A stretch of 64,000 nucleotides of DNA, taken from contig CANXME010002275.1 of the NCBI GenBank assembly GCA_948144175.1, positions 6,015,001-6,079,000 on the forward strand, read 5' to 3'. The notes beneath the pieces were generated by a model. The model was not told the origin of the DNA, made no database searches, and worked only from the letters and a program-made list of their open reading frames with translations. Positions 16,494 through 25,887 of the stretch are shown here, piece after piece; positions within the stretch are counted from its first letter, which is position 1; each line of letters opens with the position of its first letter. The DNA comes from Closterium sp. NIES-65. Its lineage: Eukaryota; Streptophyta; Zygnematophyceae; Desmidiales; Closteriaceae. The position numbers and the translations under genes were made by a program.

Positions 16494-19400
16494 TCACAAT
16501 GATTGCTCCCCCCCCCCAACGTGGTGCAGCAGGAAGGCATGCTCCAAAGCCACGTCCTCCAGTTGCTCCCTGCCGCTACACGGTGCAACGTGCCCTCTGT
16601 CGCCCCACACTCGCACCACCACCGGCTGCTCCCTCTCACTGTAATCGCTCTCTGCTCTCACCTTGGCTGCCCATTTCAAAGCCTCCCACGGGCCCACTCT
16701 GAGGGAAACGGCAGGGGCAGAGGAGGGACAGGGGAGTGGGCAGGGATGGAGAAGCATAGTGCATGTGAAACCAGCAGCGCAGCAGGGTACTTCACCCTTT
16801 GTTGCACATTGAGCGCGGGGCACAGCCTCGCAGTGCATTGAATACAAGCCTGATATGACTCAGACGATTAACCTGCAGTCAAGAAGAGCAGCAGAGAGAA
16901 GAGCAGAGCACGGCCGAAGAGAGCTCTCAGGGCATGGACGGCGGAGGCCAGACAGGCAATCACCTTGAGTCGTGGAGAGCAGCAGAGAGCAGGGCAGCGG
17001 GGTACTTGACCCCTTGTTGCACGTTCAGCACGGGGCAGAGGGCTCTGAGGGCACGGAAGGCGGAGGGGCAGGCGAGGGGGTCGCCCCACTCGTGGCGGTC
17101 CAGCGCTGTGAGTGGCAGGGCGGGGTTGCTCATTGAGGTGAGGGCGTCCAGGAATGGCACCTGGGGGCGGGAGGGGGTGTGGGAGGAGGTGTGGGTGGAT
17201 GAGCGAGAGCAAAGTGAGAGGTGGGGAGAGTGAGTGCGAGGCAGCACATAGATGAATGACAGGGGGGTCACAGCTTAGGGAAGGAGGTAGGTAGTGTATG
17301 GTGGTGCGAGGTATTCGGGAAGATTTAATCGAATAGTTCACATGAGTACATGTTGTTTCCAAGGCACATCTGGGCTCATGGCGACATGCTTTGACTGCAG
17401 TCACACTCACATCCAGCACAATCGCTCGGAAGAGACCGGGATCAGCGTTCACAGCAGCAGCAACCAGAAACCCCCCCGCACTGCTCCCCCTCGCCGCCAC
17501 CCGCCCCCTCCCCGCCCACCCCTCCCCCACCAAATACTCCCCACACGCCCTCAAATCCCCCACCGCCCGCCCCTTCCTCTCCCCACGCCCCGCCTCGTGC
17601 CATGCTCGCCCCAGCTCCCCCCCTCCTCTGGTGTGCGCGAGGGCAATAACCCACCCGCGGTGCAGCAGAGGCAGGCGGTGGGGCACCCACTCCGCTGCCA
17701 TCACCTCCCCATACGCGCCGTACCCCTCTAGTAGCGCCGCGCCCTCGCTGTCTCGCTGCCTGCTGGCATGGTGGATGAGGGTGAGCGGTATGGGTGGGCC
17801 GTCCGGGGATGGTACCCAGAGGCGTTGGCAGATGAGCCCAGGCACGCAGAAGAGGGGCAGAGGTAGGGGAGGGCTGGGGGGATGAAGACGTGGGGTCGGT
17901 GGGGAGTGCTCCTGCTGTGGCTGCTGCTGCTTCTGCTGCTTCTCAACTCTCTCATGCTTCTGGTTAGCAGGCTGCTCCTGGTGCTGCTGTTGGTGGGGTT
18001 GGTGGCGGCAGTACGGCTCCTGGTGCAGCACTGAGAGGGTCCCAGAGGGCATGTGCACCTCACACACGGCGTCAGGCATCTGGTGGGGCATGGAACAGGC
18101 GAGGCAGGGAAGGAGAGGAAGGAGATAGAGGGCATTGAGAAGATGTTGGACAGGTGGTGGTTATGGCTGGAAGAGGACGAGAGCACAGGATAGAGAGGAG
18201 CAGGGGGAGAGGAAAAGAGAATAGGGGCGGGGGAGGCGACGAGGGAGAGGAGAGCGGTTGTGGTTACAGCAATGATGGCACGATGGCATGATGGCATGAT
18301 GGCATGATGGCATGATAGCAGAGTGCAGTCACAACAGGGGATGACACCATGATGCGCCAAGTGCTGGCATCAAGTCCTGATTGCAGAATGGCATGATGGC
18401 ACGACAACACGATGGCATGATGGCACGACAACACGATGGCATGATGGCACGACAACACGATGGCATGATGGCGTGCTAGTCGTGAGCACGCACAACAGGG
18501 GATGACACCATGATGCGGAGAGAGGACACATTGAAGTCCTGGTTGCCCCCTACCACCACATGGCACACCCTCTCCGGCAGCTGCACTGCTTTTGAGTCGA
18601 CTCAAAGCATGGCAACAGTGAGCACGCACAACAGGGGACGACACCATGATGCGGAGAGAGGACGCATGGAAGTCCTGGTTGGCCCCCGCCACCACATGGC
18701 ACACCCTCTCCGGCAGCTGCACTGCCCTCGCCCACACCTCCACTTCCCTCCTCCCCTTCTCCTCTCCTCTCCGCCCCTTCCCTCCCACACCACCCTCCTC
18801 TCTTCCCACTCCGCCCTCTGGTGAGAGGGGCAGGGGCAGCAGCAGCAGGTGCGGCAGGGAGTGCACGAGGCAGTGCACGGCGAGGCAGCGTTGGAACACC
18901 TCGATGTCTGATATGACAATGTCTGATGGCTGGATGTCCCACCCATTCACTCTGATCGCCAGGCTCTGATGGGATGGGTTGGGTGGATGAGCAGATGAGG
19001 GAGGCCGTGTCGGAACACCTCAATGTCTGAGATGACAATGTCTGATATAACAATGTCTGATGCCTGGATATCCAAACCTCTCACTCTGATCTCCAGGCTC
19101 TGGTGGGTTGAGGGGATGAGCAAATGAGTGTAGCAGCGCTACAACAGCGTTATGTCCGACATAATGTCGGATGCCCAGATGTCCCACCCCTTGGCTCTCA
19201 TCGCCACGCTCTGGTGGGTTGAGGGGATGAGCGAATGAGTGTAGCTGTGCACAGCGAGGCAGTGTCTCAACACCTCGATGTCTGATATGGCAATGTCTGA
19301 TGGCCGAATGTCCCATCCCTTGACTCTGATCGCCAGGCTCTGGTGGGATGGGTGGATGAACGAATGAGGGTTGCAGCATCGCAACACCTCTATGTCCGAT

Positions 19401-22400
19401 ATCAATATGTCTGATGGCTGCACGTCTCATTCCCTCACTCTGATCGCCACGCTGTGGCGGGTTATGTGAGCAGAGGAGGGTAGCAGAGCACAGGCAGGCA
19501 GTGGGGGGAAAGGAGTGCTTGTGAGCGTGAGGGAGAGAGGAAGGAAATCTAAGGTGGAAAGCTGAGAGCAATGTGTCATAAAAGGGAAAAATAAGGCAGC
19601 CAGAATGGGGCAGAGACAGGCACTGCCACCCACGCGCACTGCCACTCCCATGCGCTGCCACCCATACACTCACTCCTCACCTGCCAGGTTGACTTTTGAG
19701 TCGACTCAAAAGTAACTCGCTCCTCACCTGCCAGCTATCAGCGCGGTGGGCAGAACGAACTGGAGCTCTCACAATACGATACTCCCCCACCCTCCTCTCC
19801 TCCCCTCCACCTCCCTCGCCACTGTCTACCCCCATCTCCCCCTGCTGATCCCTCCCTCCACCCTCCCCCTTCCCCTCTCCCTCCCCCTCCACCTCCCTCT
19901 CCCCCTCCTCATGCATGCAGCGGTTGGAGACAGCATAGAGCCACCCCCCATGGTGCTCCACAAACCACTGCTCGCCCTCCCGCCGCCGCTGCAGCAGCCG
20001 AGGGGGTGCTGTGGGGTGATGCGCGTCTAGCAGATGCACCTGGAGTGGAGGGAGGGGGGAGAGGGGTGGATGGTTGGAGCAGTGGAGAGGCACACGCGGT
20101 GAGAGTATAGAGCCACCCCTCATGGTCCTGTAGTGGGCGCATGGACGGCAGGACGGCATGTTCACGTGCATGTGCGTGTGCACGTATGCATGTGCACGTA
20201 TGCATGTGCATGTATGCATGTGCACGTATGCATGTGCACGTATGCATGTGCACGTATGCATGTGCACGTATGCATGTGCACGTATGCATGTGCACGTATG
20301 CATGTGCACGTATGCATGTGCACGTATGCATGTGCACGTATGCATGTGCATGGAATCCAAGTGCACACCTCGGAGGAGCTGCGAGTGTTGAGGTTGAGAG
20401 TGAGGTAACGCCAGTCCTTGGTGCGACACACAGCCACCACCACCCCCTCCTCCTCGCTCCGCAACACCTCCTCCTCCTCCTCTCCCTCCTCGTCCTCCTC
20501 GCCCTCCTCACCCTCCTCCAATATCTCTCCCTCTCCTTCCAGTGGAATGTGTATGCGTCGCCTCATCACCCTGTGCTGCACATGCCATGGCACCATATTG
20601 AATGGTGTCAAATGTCCATACACGCAACGTTCCAAAGCAGAACAATATACGCTTCCTCGAAACAGCTCCCCTCTCTCTTCTCACCACCCTCACTCACCGG
20701 TGCGACCGCAGGTTGGCATCCAGCTTGGTATAGAGCACGTGCTGCGAGTCTGCCGCCCAATCCACCGTCGCCACCGCTGGGATGGGCGTGCACAATAGGC
20801 GCGCGGCGAAGGGCGGAGAGTGGATGAGGGGCTTGGAAGGGCGCACGTGTGAGGAGAGGGGTCGGGAGTGGAGGGATGGTGGAGAGGAGGGGAGGTGGAG
20901 GAGGAAGAGCGTGGGGGACTCGGAGGGCGAGAGGTCGAGGAGCAGTGCGAGGAGGGCGTGGCAGCGACTGACCTTGCACTCCACTAGCCTCACGTACCCT
21001 GGTGCAAAGCGGTGGGGTAGGATGGGGTGTGGTGCGGTGGGGTAGGATGGGGTGTGGTGCGGTGGGGAGGAGTGGAGTGAATAGGAGGACCTGAGTAACG
21101 AGGGTGTCACACTGAGTGAGGCAGGGAGGTGGGGGAAGCATGTGAAGGCTGAAGCGATTGGAGCCAGGGGAGTGTGGGAATGGGGCCAGACAAGCAAGGG
21201 TGGGTGAAACAGAAGCAGGCAGGCAGTAGCAGGCAGGCAGGCAGTAGCAGGCAGGCAGGCAGTAGCAGGCAGGCAGTAGCAGGCTGTGCAGAGGCAGCAG
21301 GGGGTGCAGTGCAGGGCGAGAGGCATCACCATAATAGTCTGCCAGCTCGTTCAGATCCACCAACACCTGCTCCCCTCGCTCCTCCACCCCTCCCTCCTCC
21401 GCCCTTTGCTCCCCCGCCACCCCTTGCTGCCCCATCTGCTCCCCCATTCGATCCGCCCTTCCCTTACCCCTCCCTCCCTGCCACCCTCCCCCATCACTCT
21501 CTGCTGTGTGCGCCACCTCCCCCGTGTGCATGGCAGCGGGCCAGCGGAACAGCACCGGCAGCTCCTGCCCGTCTGGCACCCGTGCTCCGTACAGCCTGGT
21601 GGGTGGGGGAGGGGGGGGGGAGTGGAGATAGAGGAGAAGCAAGGACCTGTGCAATGTGGTGGTGGGGAGGGGGGCACAGGAGTTGTATGGAGTGAAAAAG
21701 GGTTCGGATGATGGGCACGGGTGCGGCAGGGGAATTAGACTAGTGAACAAGCAACAAGTGTCCCACCCACTCACCCACCCACGTATCCACCATCCCTCAC
21801 ATGCACCTACCAGGGGCCACAAGGCTCAGGAGGCCCATGCGAGGGCGGCGGCATGCTCTCCTCCATCTCCCCCACCACCTCGCGCTGCCACTCCCCCATC
21901 GTCCGCCCCCCACCGGCTCGGGTGCGCATGAGGGCGCGCAGGTAGGCGCGCTCGTGCTGCAGGTGGCGGCGAATGCGGGGGGAGTCCACATCGTGCATCC
22001 AACTGATGCATGGGGGGCCCGTGGGGGGCATGGGGGGACGAGGGGTGCCCATGGGGGGCATGGGGTGCCATGGGGGAAGTTGAGTGCAGTGCTTCATGGC
22101 CGCGTTTCTGAAATCTTTCAAGAAAAAACCCAATGCGAAGCGCGCGCACCTGTACCAGTCGACCCAGCTCTCCCCGTGCAGCTCCATCGTCGCCTTCTCC
22201 CTCCTCGCCTCGGGCGCACCACCGCTGCGCGCGCCTCCCTCCTTCCCCCGCTCGCCCCACCCCAACCACCGCGCTATCTGCAATCCGCGCCTCCCCACAC
22301 CCGCATTCCCCCGCTCCCCGCTCACCGTTCCCCTCTCTCGGCACGCCGCCCCCCCTCCCCCGACGATCACCCCCCGCGGCTCCCTAAGCGGATGCGTTGT

Positions 22401-22619
22401 TTCCGCGCCCCAAGCCCCCAAGTTTCCGCTCCGCCAAAACCTGCCAAGCGCCTCCGCCGAGACGCCCTCCTTCCGAGTGAGAAGGCGAAAGAGCGGCGGA
22501 AAATCGCGCAACATGCGCGCATCAGCGGCGAGGCCTCCCCCCTCCCGCGGCAGCATTCCCCTCGGGATTTCCGCATGGGGCAGCCGGGGCAGGAGGCGCA
22601 AGAATCTCCCCCCATGCAT
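16494..22619 (-). CDS. Oligopeptidase B-like prolyl oligopeptidase (S9A)
   Basis: Serine peptidase of the prolyl oligopeptidase family, cutting short peptides after basic residues in known OPBs. Exons (minus): 22619-22150, 22002-21811, 21595-21330, 20998-20698, 20570-20369, 20039-19728, 18965-18630, 18079-17411, 17160-16964, 16698-16494; 1049 aa. The propeller part includes HGESWVDWYSWMHDVDSPRI and VLVDLNELADYYG. The catalytic domain has HTRGGGELGRAWHEAG, Ser893 in GSSAGGFL, Asp980 in ALHDSR and His1018 in GDRGHV. It is longer than usual OPBs (about 700 aa). The extra length is an Ala/Gly/Arg-rich N-terminus of about 140 residues (organelle targeting possible; start ATG at 22619 chosen as first in frame), acidic inserts, and a Gln-rich insert near residues 715-755. 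Catalytic residues are intact. Introns are full of exon-edge duplicates. Confidence 0.88.
16776..16935 (-). repeat. Two decayed copies of OPB exon 9 3' edge
   Basis: 16776-16836 and 16868-16935 repeat the end of exon 9 (region around CPVLNVQQGVKYPAALLS, and RALRAL...LL) with many substitutions. They lie in the last intron of the gene. Confidence 0.75.
18342..18588 (-). repeat. Copies of OPB exon 7 3' edge
   Basis: 18484-18588 (VQLPERVCHVV, then GANQDFNVSSLRIMVSSPVV) and a shorter 18342-18375 (WRIMVSSPVVTAL) duplicate the end of exon 7 (18630-18735). They include the CCTGTT|GTGCGT-like donor. The TTTGAGTCGACTCAAA palindrome at 18591-18606 sits exactly between the real edge and the first copy. 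Short 'ATGGCATGATGGCACGACAACACG' type repeats fill 18270-18480. Confidence 0.85.
19006..19460 (-). repeat. Four tandem copies of OPB exon 7 5' edge
   Basis: Starting near 19095, 19214, 19343 and 19460 (minus), each copy begins with the CAG acceptor and a version of SLAIRVNGWDIQPSDIVISD, then diverges after IEVF. With the true exon at 18965 this makes five tandem versions, period about 120-130 bp. Several copies carry stops or frameshifts; the copy near 19343 is nearly intact. Confidence 0.88.
19676..19735. repeat. Duplicated OPB exon 6 donor flanking a 22-bp palindrome
   Basis: CTCCTCACCTGCCAG occurs at both ends of this segment: once as the real exon 6 end with its donor, once as a copy. 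Between them, 19692-19713 is a perfect 22-bp palindrome whose core is TTTTGAGTCGACTCAAAA. Confidence 0.9.
20158..20352. repeat. 14-bp tandem repeat, alternating purine-pyrimidine
   Basis: CATGTGCACGTATG is repeated about 14 times inside OPB intron 5. Every base alternates pyrimidine/purine, so the whole 190-bp block is a strong Z-DNA candidate. The Cys/Met/His-rich ORFs over it are artefacts of the repeat. Confidence 0.95.
21208..21284. repeat. CAGG/CAGGCAGTAG short repeat in OPB intron 3
   Basis: CAGGCAGGCAGTAG-type units recur about six times. It lies wholly within an intron. Confidence 0.85.
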
Positions 22620-23236
22620 GCCGCGCAGCACTATGGGCGCTGTTGGCGGGACGCGCGGCTCATACGGCGGCGTAGGGAGTTTGCTCCATGTGCGCGAAAG
22701 AGGAGGGCGATGGAGGGGAGATGCTGAATGGATGATTCGCTATTGAGCGATGCTGATCGTCTATTTACGATAGCTAAATGTGTATTTGGTTTTGGGAGGA
22801 AATACAACATTTGCTTTTTATTGAGAGATGGGAGTTATCTTGGTTTGCAGCGAGCTAAAATGGTTGAGCCCGGTCAACCATGTGCAATATCGCGTATGGG
22901 AAGCTGTGTGAACGGTAGGTGATGAGGTCAGTACCACTGTCATCACTCTCACTTGTAGATTGAGTAGCACGTCAGCATACACTCCATCTTCCGTCATCAT
23001 ATGCCCCCACTCCACGTCAGCTCACGATGCTCCGCGCGTCAGCAGCAAATCCCCCAGAGCGGGGAGGGGATCAGCACCGTTCTACAGCCAACACCAAACA
23101 CAATAGACGGAACTTGTTGAGCTACTGCATTCTAGCTTCAAGACTTGGCTGCATACGAGTGCAGAAAGGTTACTACTAGTCCGCTCCGCCGCACGCATTC
23201 TGCCACCAGAGCATTGCCATACGACGCTGCTTTGCG
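22620..23236. promoter_or_regulatory. Head-to-head intergenic region, OPB / unknown gene
   Basis: These 617 bases separate divergent start codons. The central part (22740-23000) is more AT-rich than the genes. No coding exon or clear TATA box was identified. Confidence 0.45.
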
Positions 23237-25431
23237 ATGGAAGGAACCGTTCGGTCCGGCTCGGATTTCGATATAGTCTCGTTCGTTAGACGAGTGCGGG
23301 CGGAGTGGGAGAGCGGCAATGTGGCGCGCCAGTGGCGGGAGAATCTTTCCCGCCACATGGACGGCCTTCAGCGCCGCCTCCCGCAATTTCCGCTGCCGAT
23401 CATTGCGCACCAAGAGCGCGAAGACCCGGCTTCCGCGAATGGCGCGGAGCGCCCGCCGGGACTCAAGGATGTGGGGGTGCGCGCGACAGGGAGCGCGCGT
23501 TCAGGCGGAGCGCAGGGGGGAGGAGCGGAGGGGAATGACTCTCGCGGGGACGAGGACGGCGCGGAGACGCGGAGAAACAGCACGGGCGCGCCTACTGGCG
23601 CTGTTGCGCAGGCGGGGCAAGCGCGGAGCAGCAAGGCGGGGGGGCCGAGCGGGCGGAAGTGGGGGCGCGAGACGGTGAAGCAGCGCATGGAGCGGTGGCG
23701 CCGCGAGCGGGAGCTGATGATGATGCGCGCGGCGGAGGAGGAGAGGCGGAGGGAGGCGGAGGCGGAGGGGGAAGGGGAAGGGGAGGGGCCGCGGGAAGTG
23801 GCGGTGGAGGAGCTGTATGTGGCGCGCAGCAGACACTACACACCCAACGTGCTCACCTTCGGGTATGTCTCGCCCAATACCCCCTCCCATGTTCTCACAA
23901 GTCGTGCGCAGCAGACACTACACACCCAATGCACCCCCAATGCCGCCTTTTTGCCCCCCTAAGGTTCCCATTCTGCTCCCCCAGTGACCCCATTCTGCAT
24001 CCCCAATGGACAGTGCGCCCCCTCAGTGCTCCCACTCTCCCTTCCTCCCAGTCTACCCAACCACTGACCCAGACTCTTTCCTCCTCTCCCACACCATCAC
24101 CCCCACTGCCCCCCTCTTTCTCCCACACCACTGGACCCCAGTGTCCCCCATTGCCCCAATGCCGCCCAATATTCCCCCCACCAGCTACTCCTTCAAGCGC
24201 TGGACGCAATACTGGGCGCTGCTTTCCATACGAGAGCTTTACCCTTGCCTGTTTTGAAACGCTTCAAAGCGTTCCACTGCCCCCCCCCACACACTGCCCG
24301 CCACCTTAATTCTTCCCCCCTCCCACTTATTGACTGACCCCCCACTGCCGGTTGCAGGTATTTATTCAAGCAGTGGACGGAGTACTGGTGTCCACAGGCG
24401 AGCTTCAACTTGGCCTGCCATTTGTGACAGCGCATAACCTTGCCACTGCGCTGTCCCCCCTCCCCCTCTATCCCCCCACCAGCTACTCGTTCAAGCAGTG
24501 GATGCAGTACTTACAGGCCGCTGCTCTCAACAGGAAGCCTCGTTCTTGGACTCAAAGCCTCCACTTGCTCCCACTTGGTCCTCAATATCCCCCCTTTTCC
24601 CCCCACTAGCTACTCATTCAAGGAATGGACGGAGTACTGGGCGCTGCTCTCCACAGGCGAGCTTCAACTTGGCCTGCCATTTGTGACAGCGCATAACCTT
24701 GCCACTGCGCTGTTCCCCTCCGTCACTGCCCTCCCTGCAGCTATTCATTCAAGGAATGGACGGAGTACTGGGCGCTGCTCTCCACAGGCGAGCTCTACCT
24801 CGGCCTGCCCCACGGGGACCCGCGCCACTTCGACTTCCACCACGACCGCCGCACCAACCCGCACCGCTTCGTACCGCTCTCGCACGCCCACGGCCCGGCG
24901 CGCGAGTTTGAGTATGGCGGGTGCCAGGTGGCGCTGGCGCCAGGTCAGCAGGAGGTGCGGGTGGGCGGCGGCGACGTGGTGTTTAAGAGGGTACAGCCGT
25001 GCGAGGCGGAGGAGGGGTGTAGGTTGGAGGGGAGGTTTGTTCATGCGGCAGCTCGAGACTTTGTCGATGCAGCAGAGGCTTCGGGCGTGCATGGTGGGAC
25101 CACTGTGACTTTCCGGGGAGATGGGACATTCAGTGTGCAGGGCGCGACAGGGATATTGCCGTGTAAGGCAGGGGGGATGGGCGTGGGGGAGGGAGCAGGG
25201 ATGGGGGTGGGGAGAGTGGGAGAGTTGGAGGGGAGGGAAGGGGAGGTGGATGATGAGGAGAGGGAGGGGAGGGGGGAGTATGAGATAAGGGGGAATGGCA
25301 TAGAGTTGCGGTATGAAGGGGGGCGAGTGGAGGATGCTTTCTTCTTCGAGTACCCGGGGTCAGGTGGCAGTGAGGTGAACATCAACGGTACAACATATCA
25401 CAGAGTGGTGGAGCAGGGTGGGGAGGAGTGA
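23237..25431 (+). CDS. Unrecognised two-exon protein
   Basis: Exons 23237-23862 and 24741-25431 join in phase to 438 aa. I do not recognise the family. Residues 1-60 are hydrophilic and helical (FVRRVRAEWESGNVARQW). Residues 60-140 are Gly/Ala/Arg-rich and probably disordered. About 145-195 is a highly charged helix (KQRMERWRRERELMMMRAAE, then EEERRREAEAEGEGEG). Exon 2 opens with an aromatic motif (SFKEWTEYWALLSTGELYLG). The C-terminal half looks beta-rich, with alternating hydrophobic strands such as YEIRGNGIELRYEGGRVEDA and EVNINGTTYHRVV, reminiscent of a small barrel. No signal peptide is visible. The intron contains four partial copies of the exon 2 start, and the exon end is repeated downstream. 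Confidence 0.75.
24181..24680 (+). repeat. Four copies of unknown gene's exon 2 5' edge
   Basis: Copies near 24181, 24357, 24480 and 24609 each encode a variant of YSFKQWTEYWALLSTGEL. Several follow a plausible AG acceptor (for example CCCCCCACTAG before 24609). All diverge from exon 2 after 10-20 codons. TTTGAA-ACGC-TTCAAA at 24253-24268 lies after the first copy. Confidence 0.9.
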
Positions 25432-25463
25432 TGCAGGTTCTGAGTTTAGACCAGACACAGCTC

Positions 25464-25530
25464 AGTGAGGTGAACATCAACGGCACGATGTACCATAGAG
25501 TGGTGGAGCAGGGTGGGGAGGAGTGATGCA
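25464..25530 (+). repeat. Copy of unknown gene's terminal exon end
   Basis: It repeats SEVNINGTMYHRVVEQGGEE and the stop codon of the gene about 95 bp further downstream, with two or three substitutions. It is in the 3' flank, so not part of the protein. Confidence 0.9.
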
Positions 25531-25531
25531 G

Positions 25532-25887
25532 AGAAGAGGGGGGGGGCTGTAGGGGGAGGGGTTGGGGGGATTGGGCAGGAGGGGGGGAGAGTGGCGAAGC
25601 GGTAGAGGTACCGTAACTAGTTTCTGCATGAAGGATGGAGGGCTGTGCGTTGAGCATCTTCATTGGGAAAATGGAACCCATGTGTATGCCATCTGTGAAT
25701 GGCAGGTTTAGCACTCTCTCCATACCATACTCTCCATAAGTGTAGGCCTTGTATTTATAAGGTTGTGGTAGGCGGCTCGACTGGCAGCTGCAGCAGAAGT
25801 TACAGGAGGCAAGAAATGTTTGTTTTAGCCTGCACCAGCCACCAATTTTGCTGTGTTATGTAAACATCGAAACAAGCACCAAGCATG
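25532..25887. other. Convergent intergenic region
   Basis: G-rich start, then AT-richer sequence between the stop codons of the unknown gene (+) and pectin acetylesterase (-). No gene seen. Confidence 0.5.

Noticed and set aside
20133-20827. Cys/Met/Val/His-rich ORFs on both strands
   Set aside because: Produced by the 14-bp repeat in an OPB intron.
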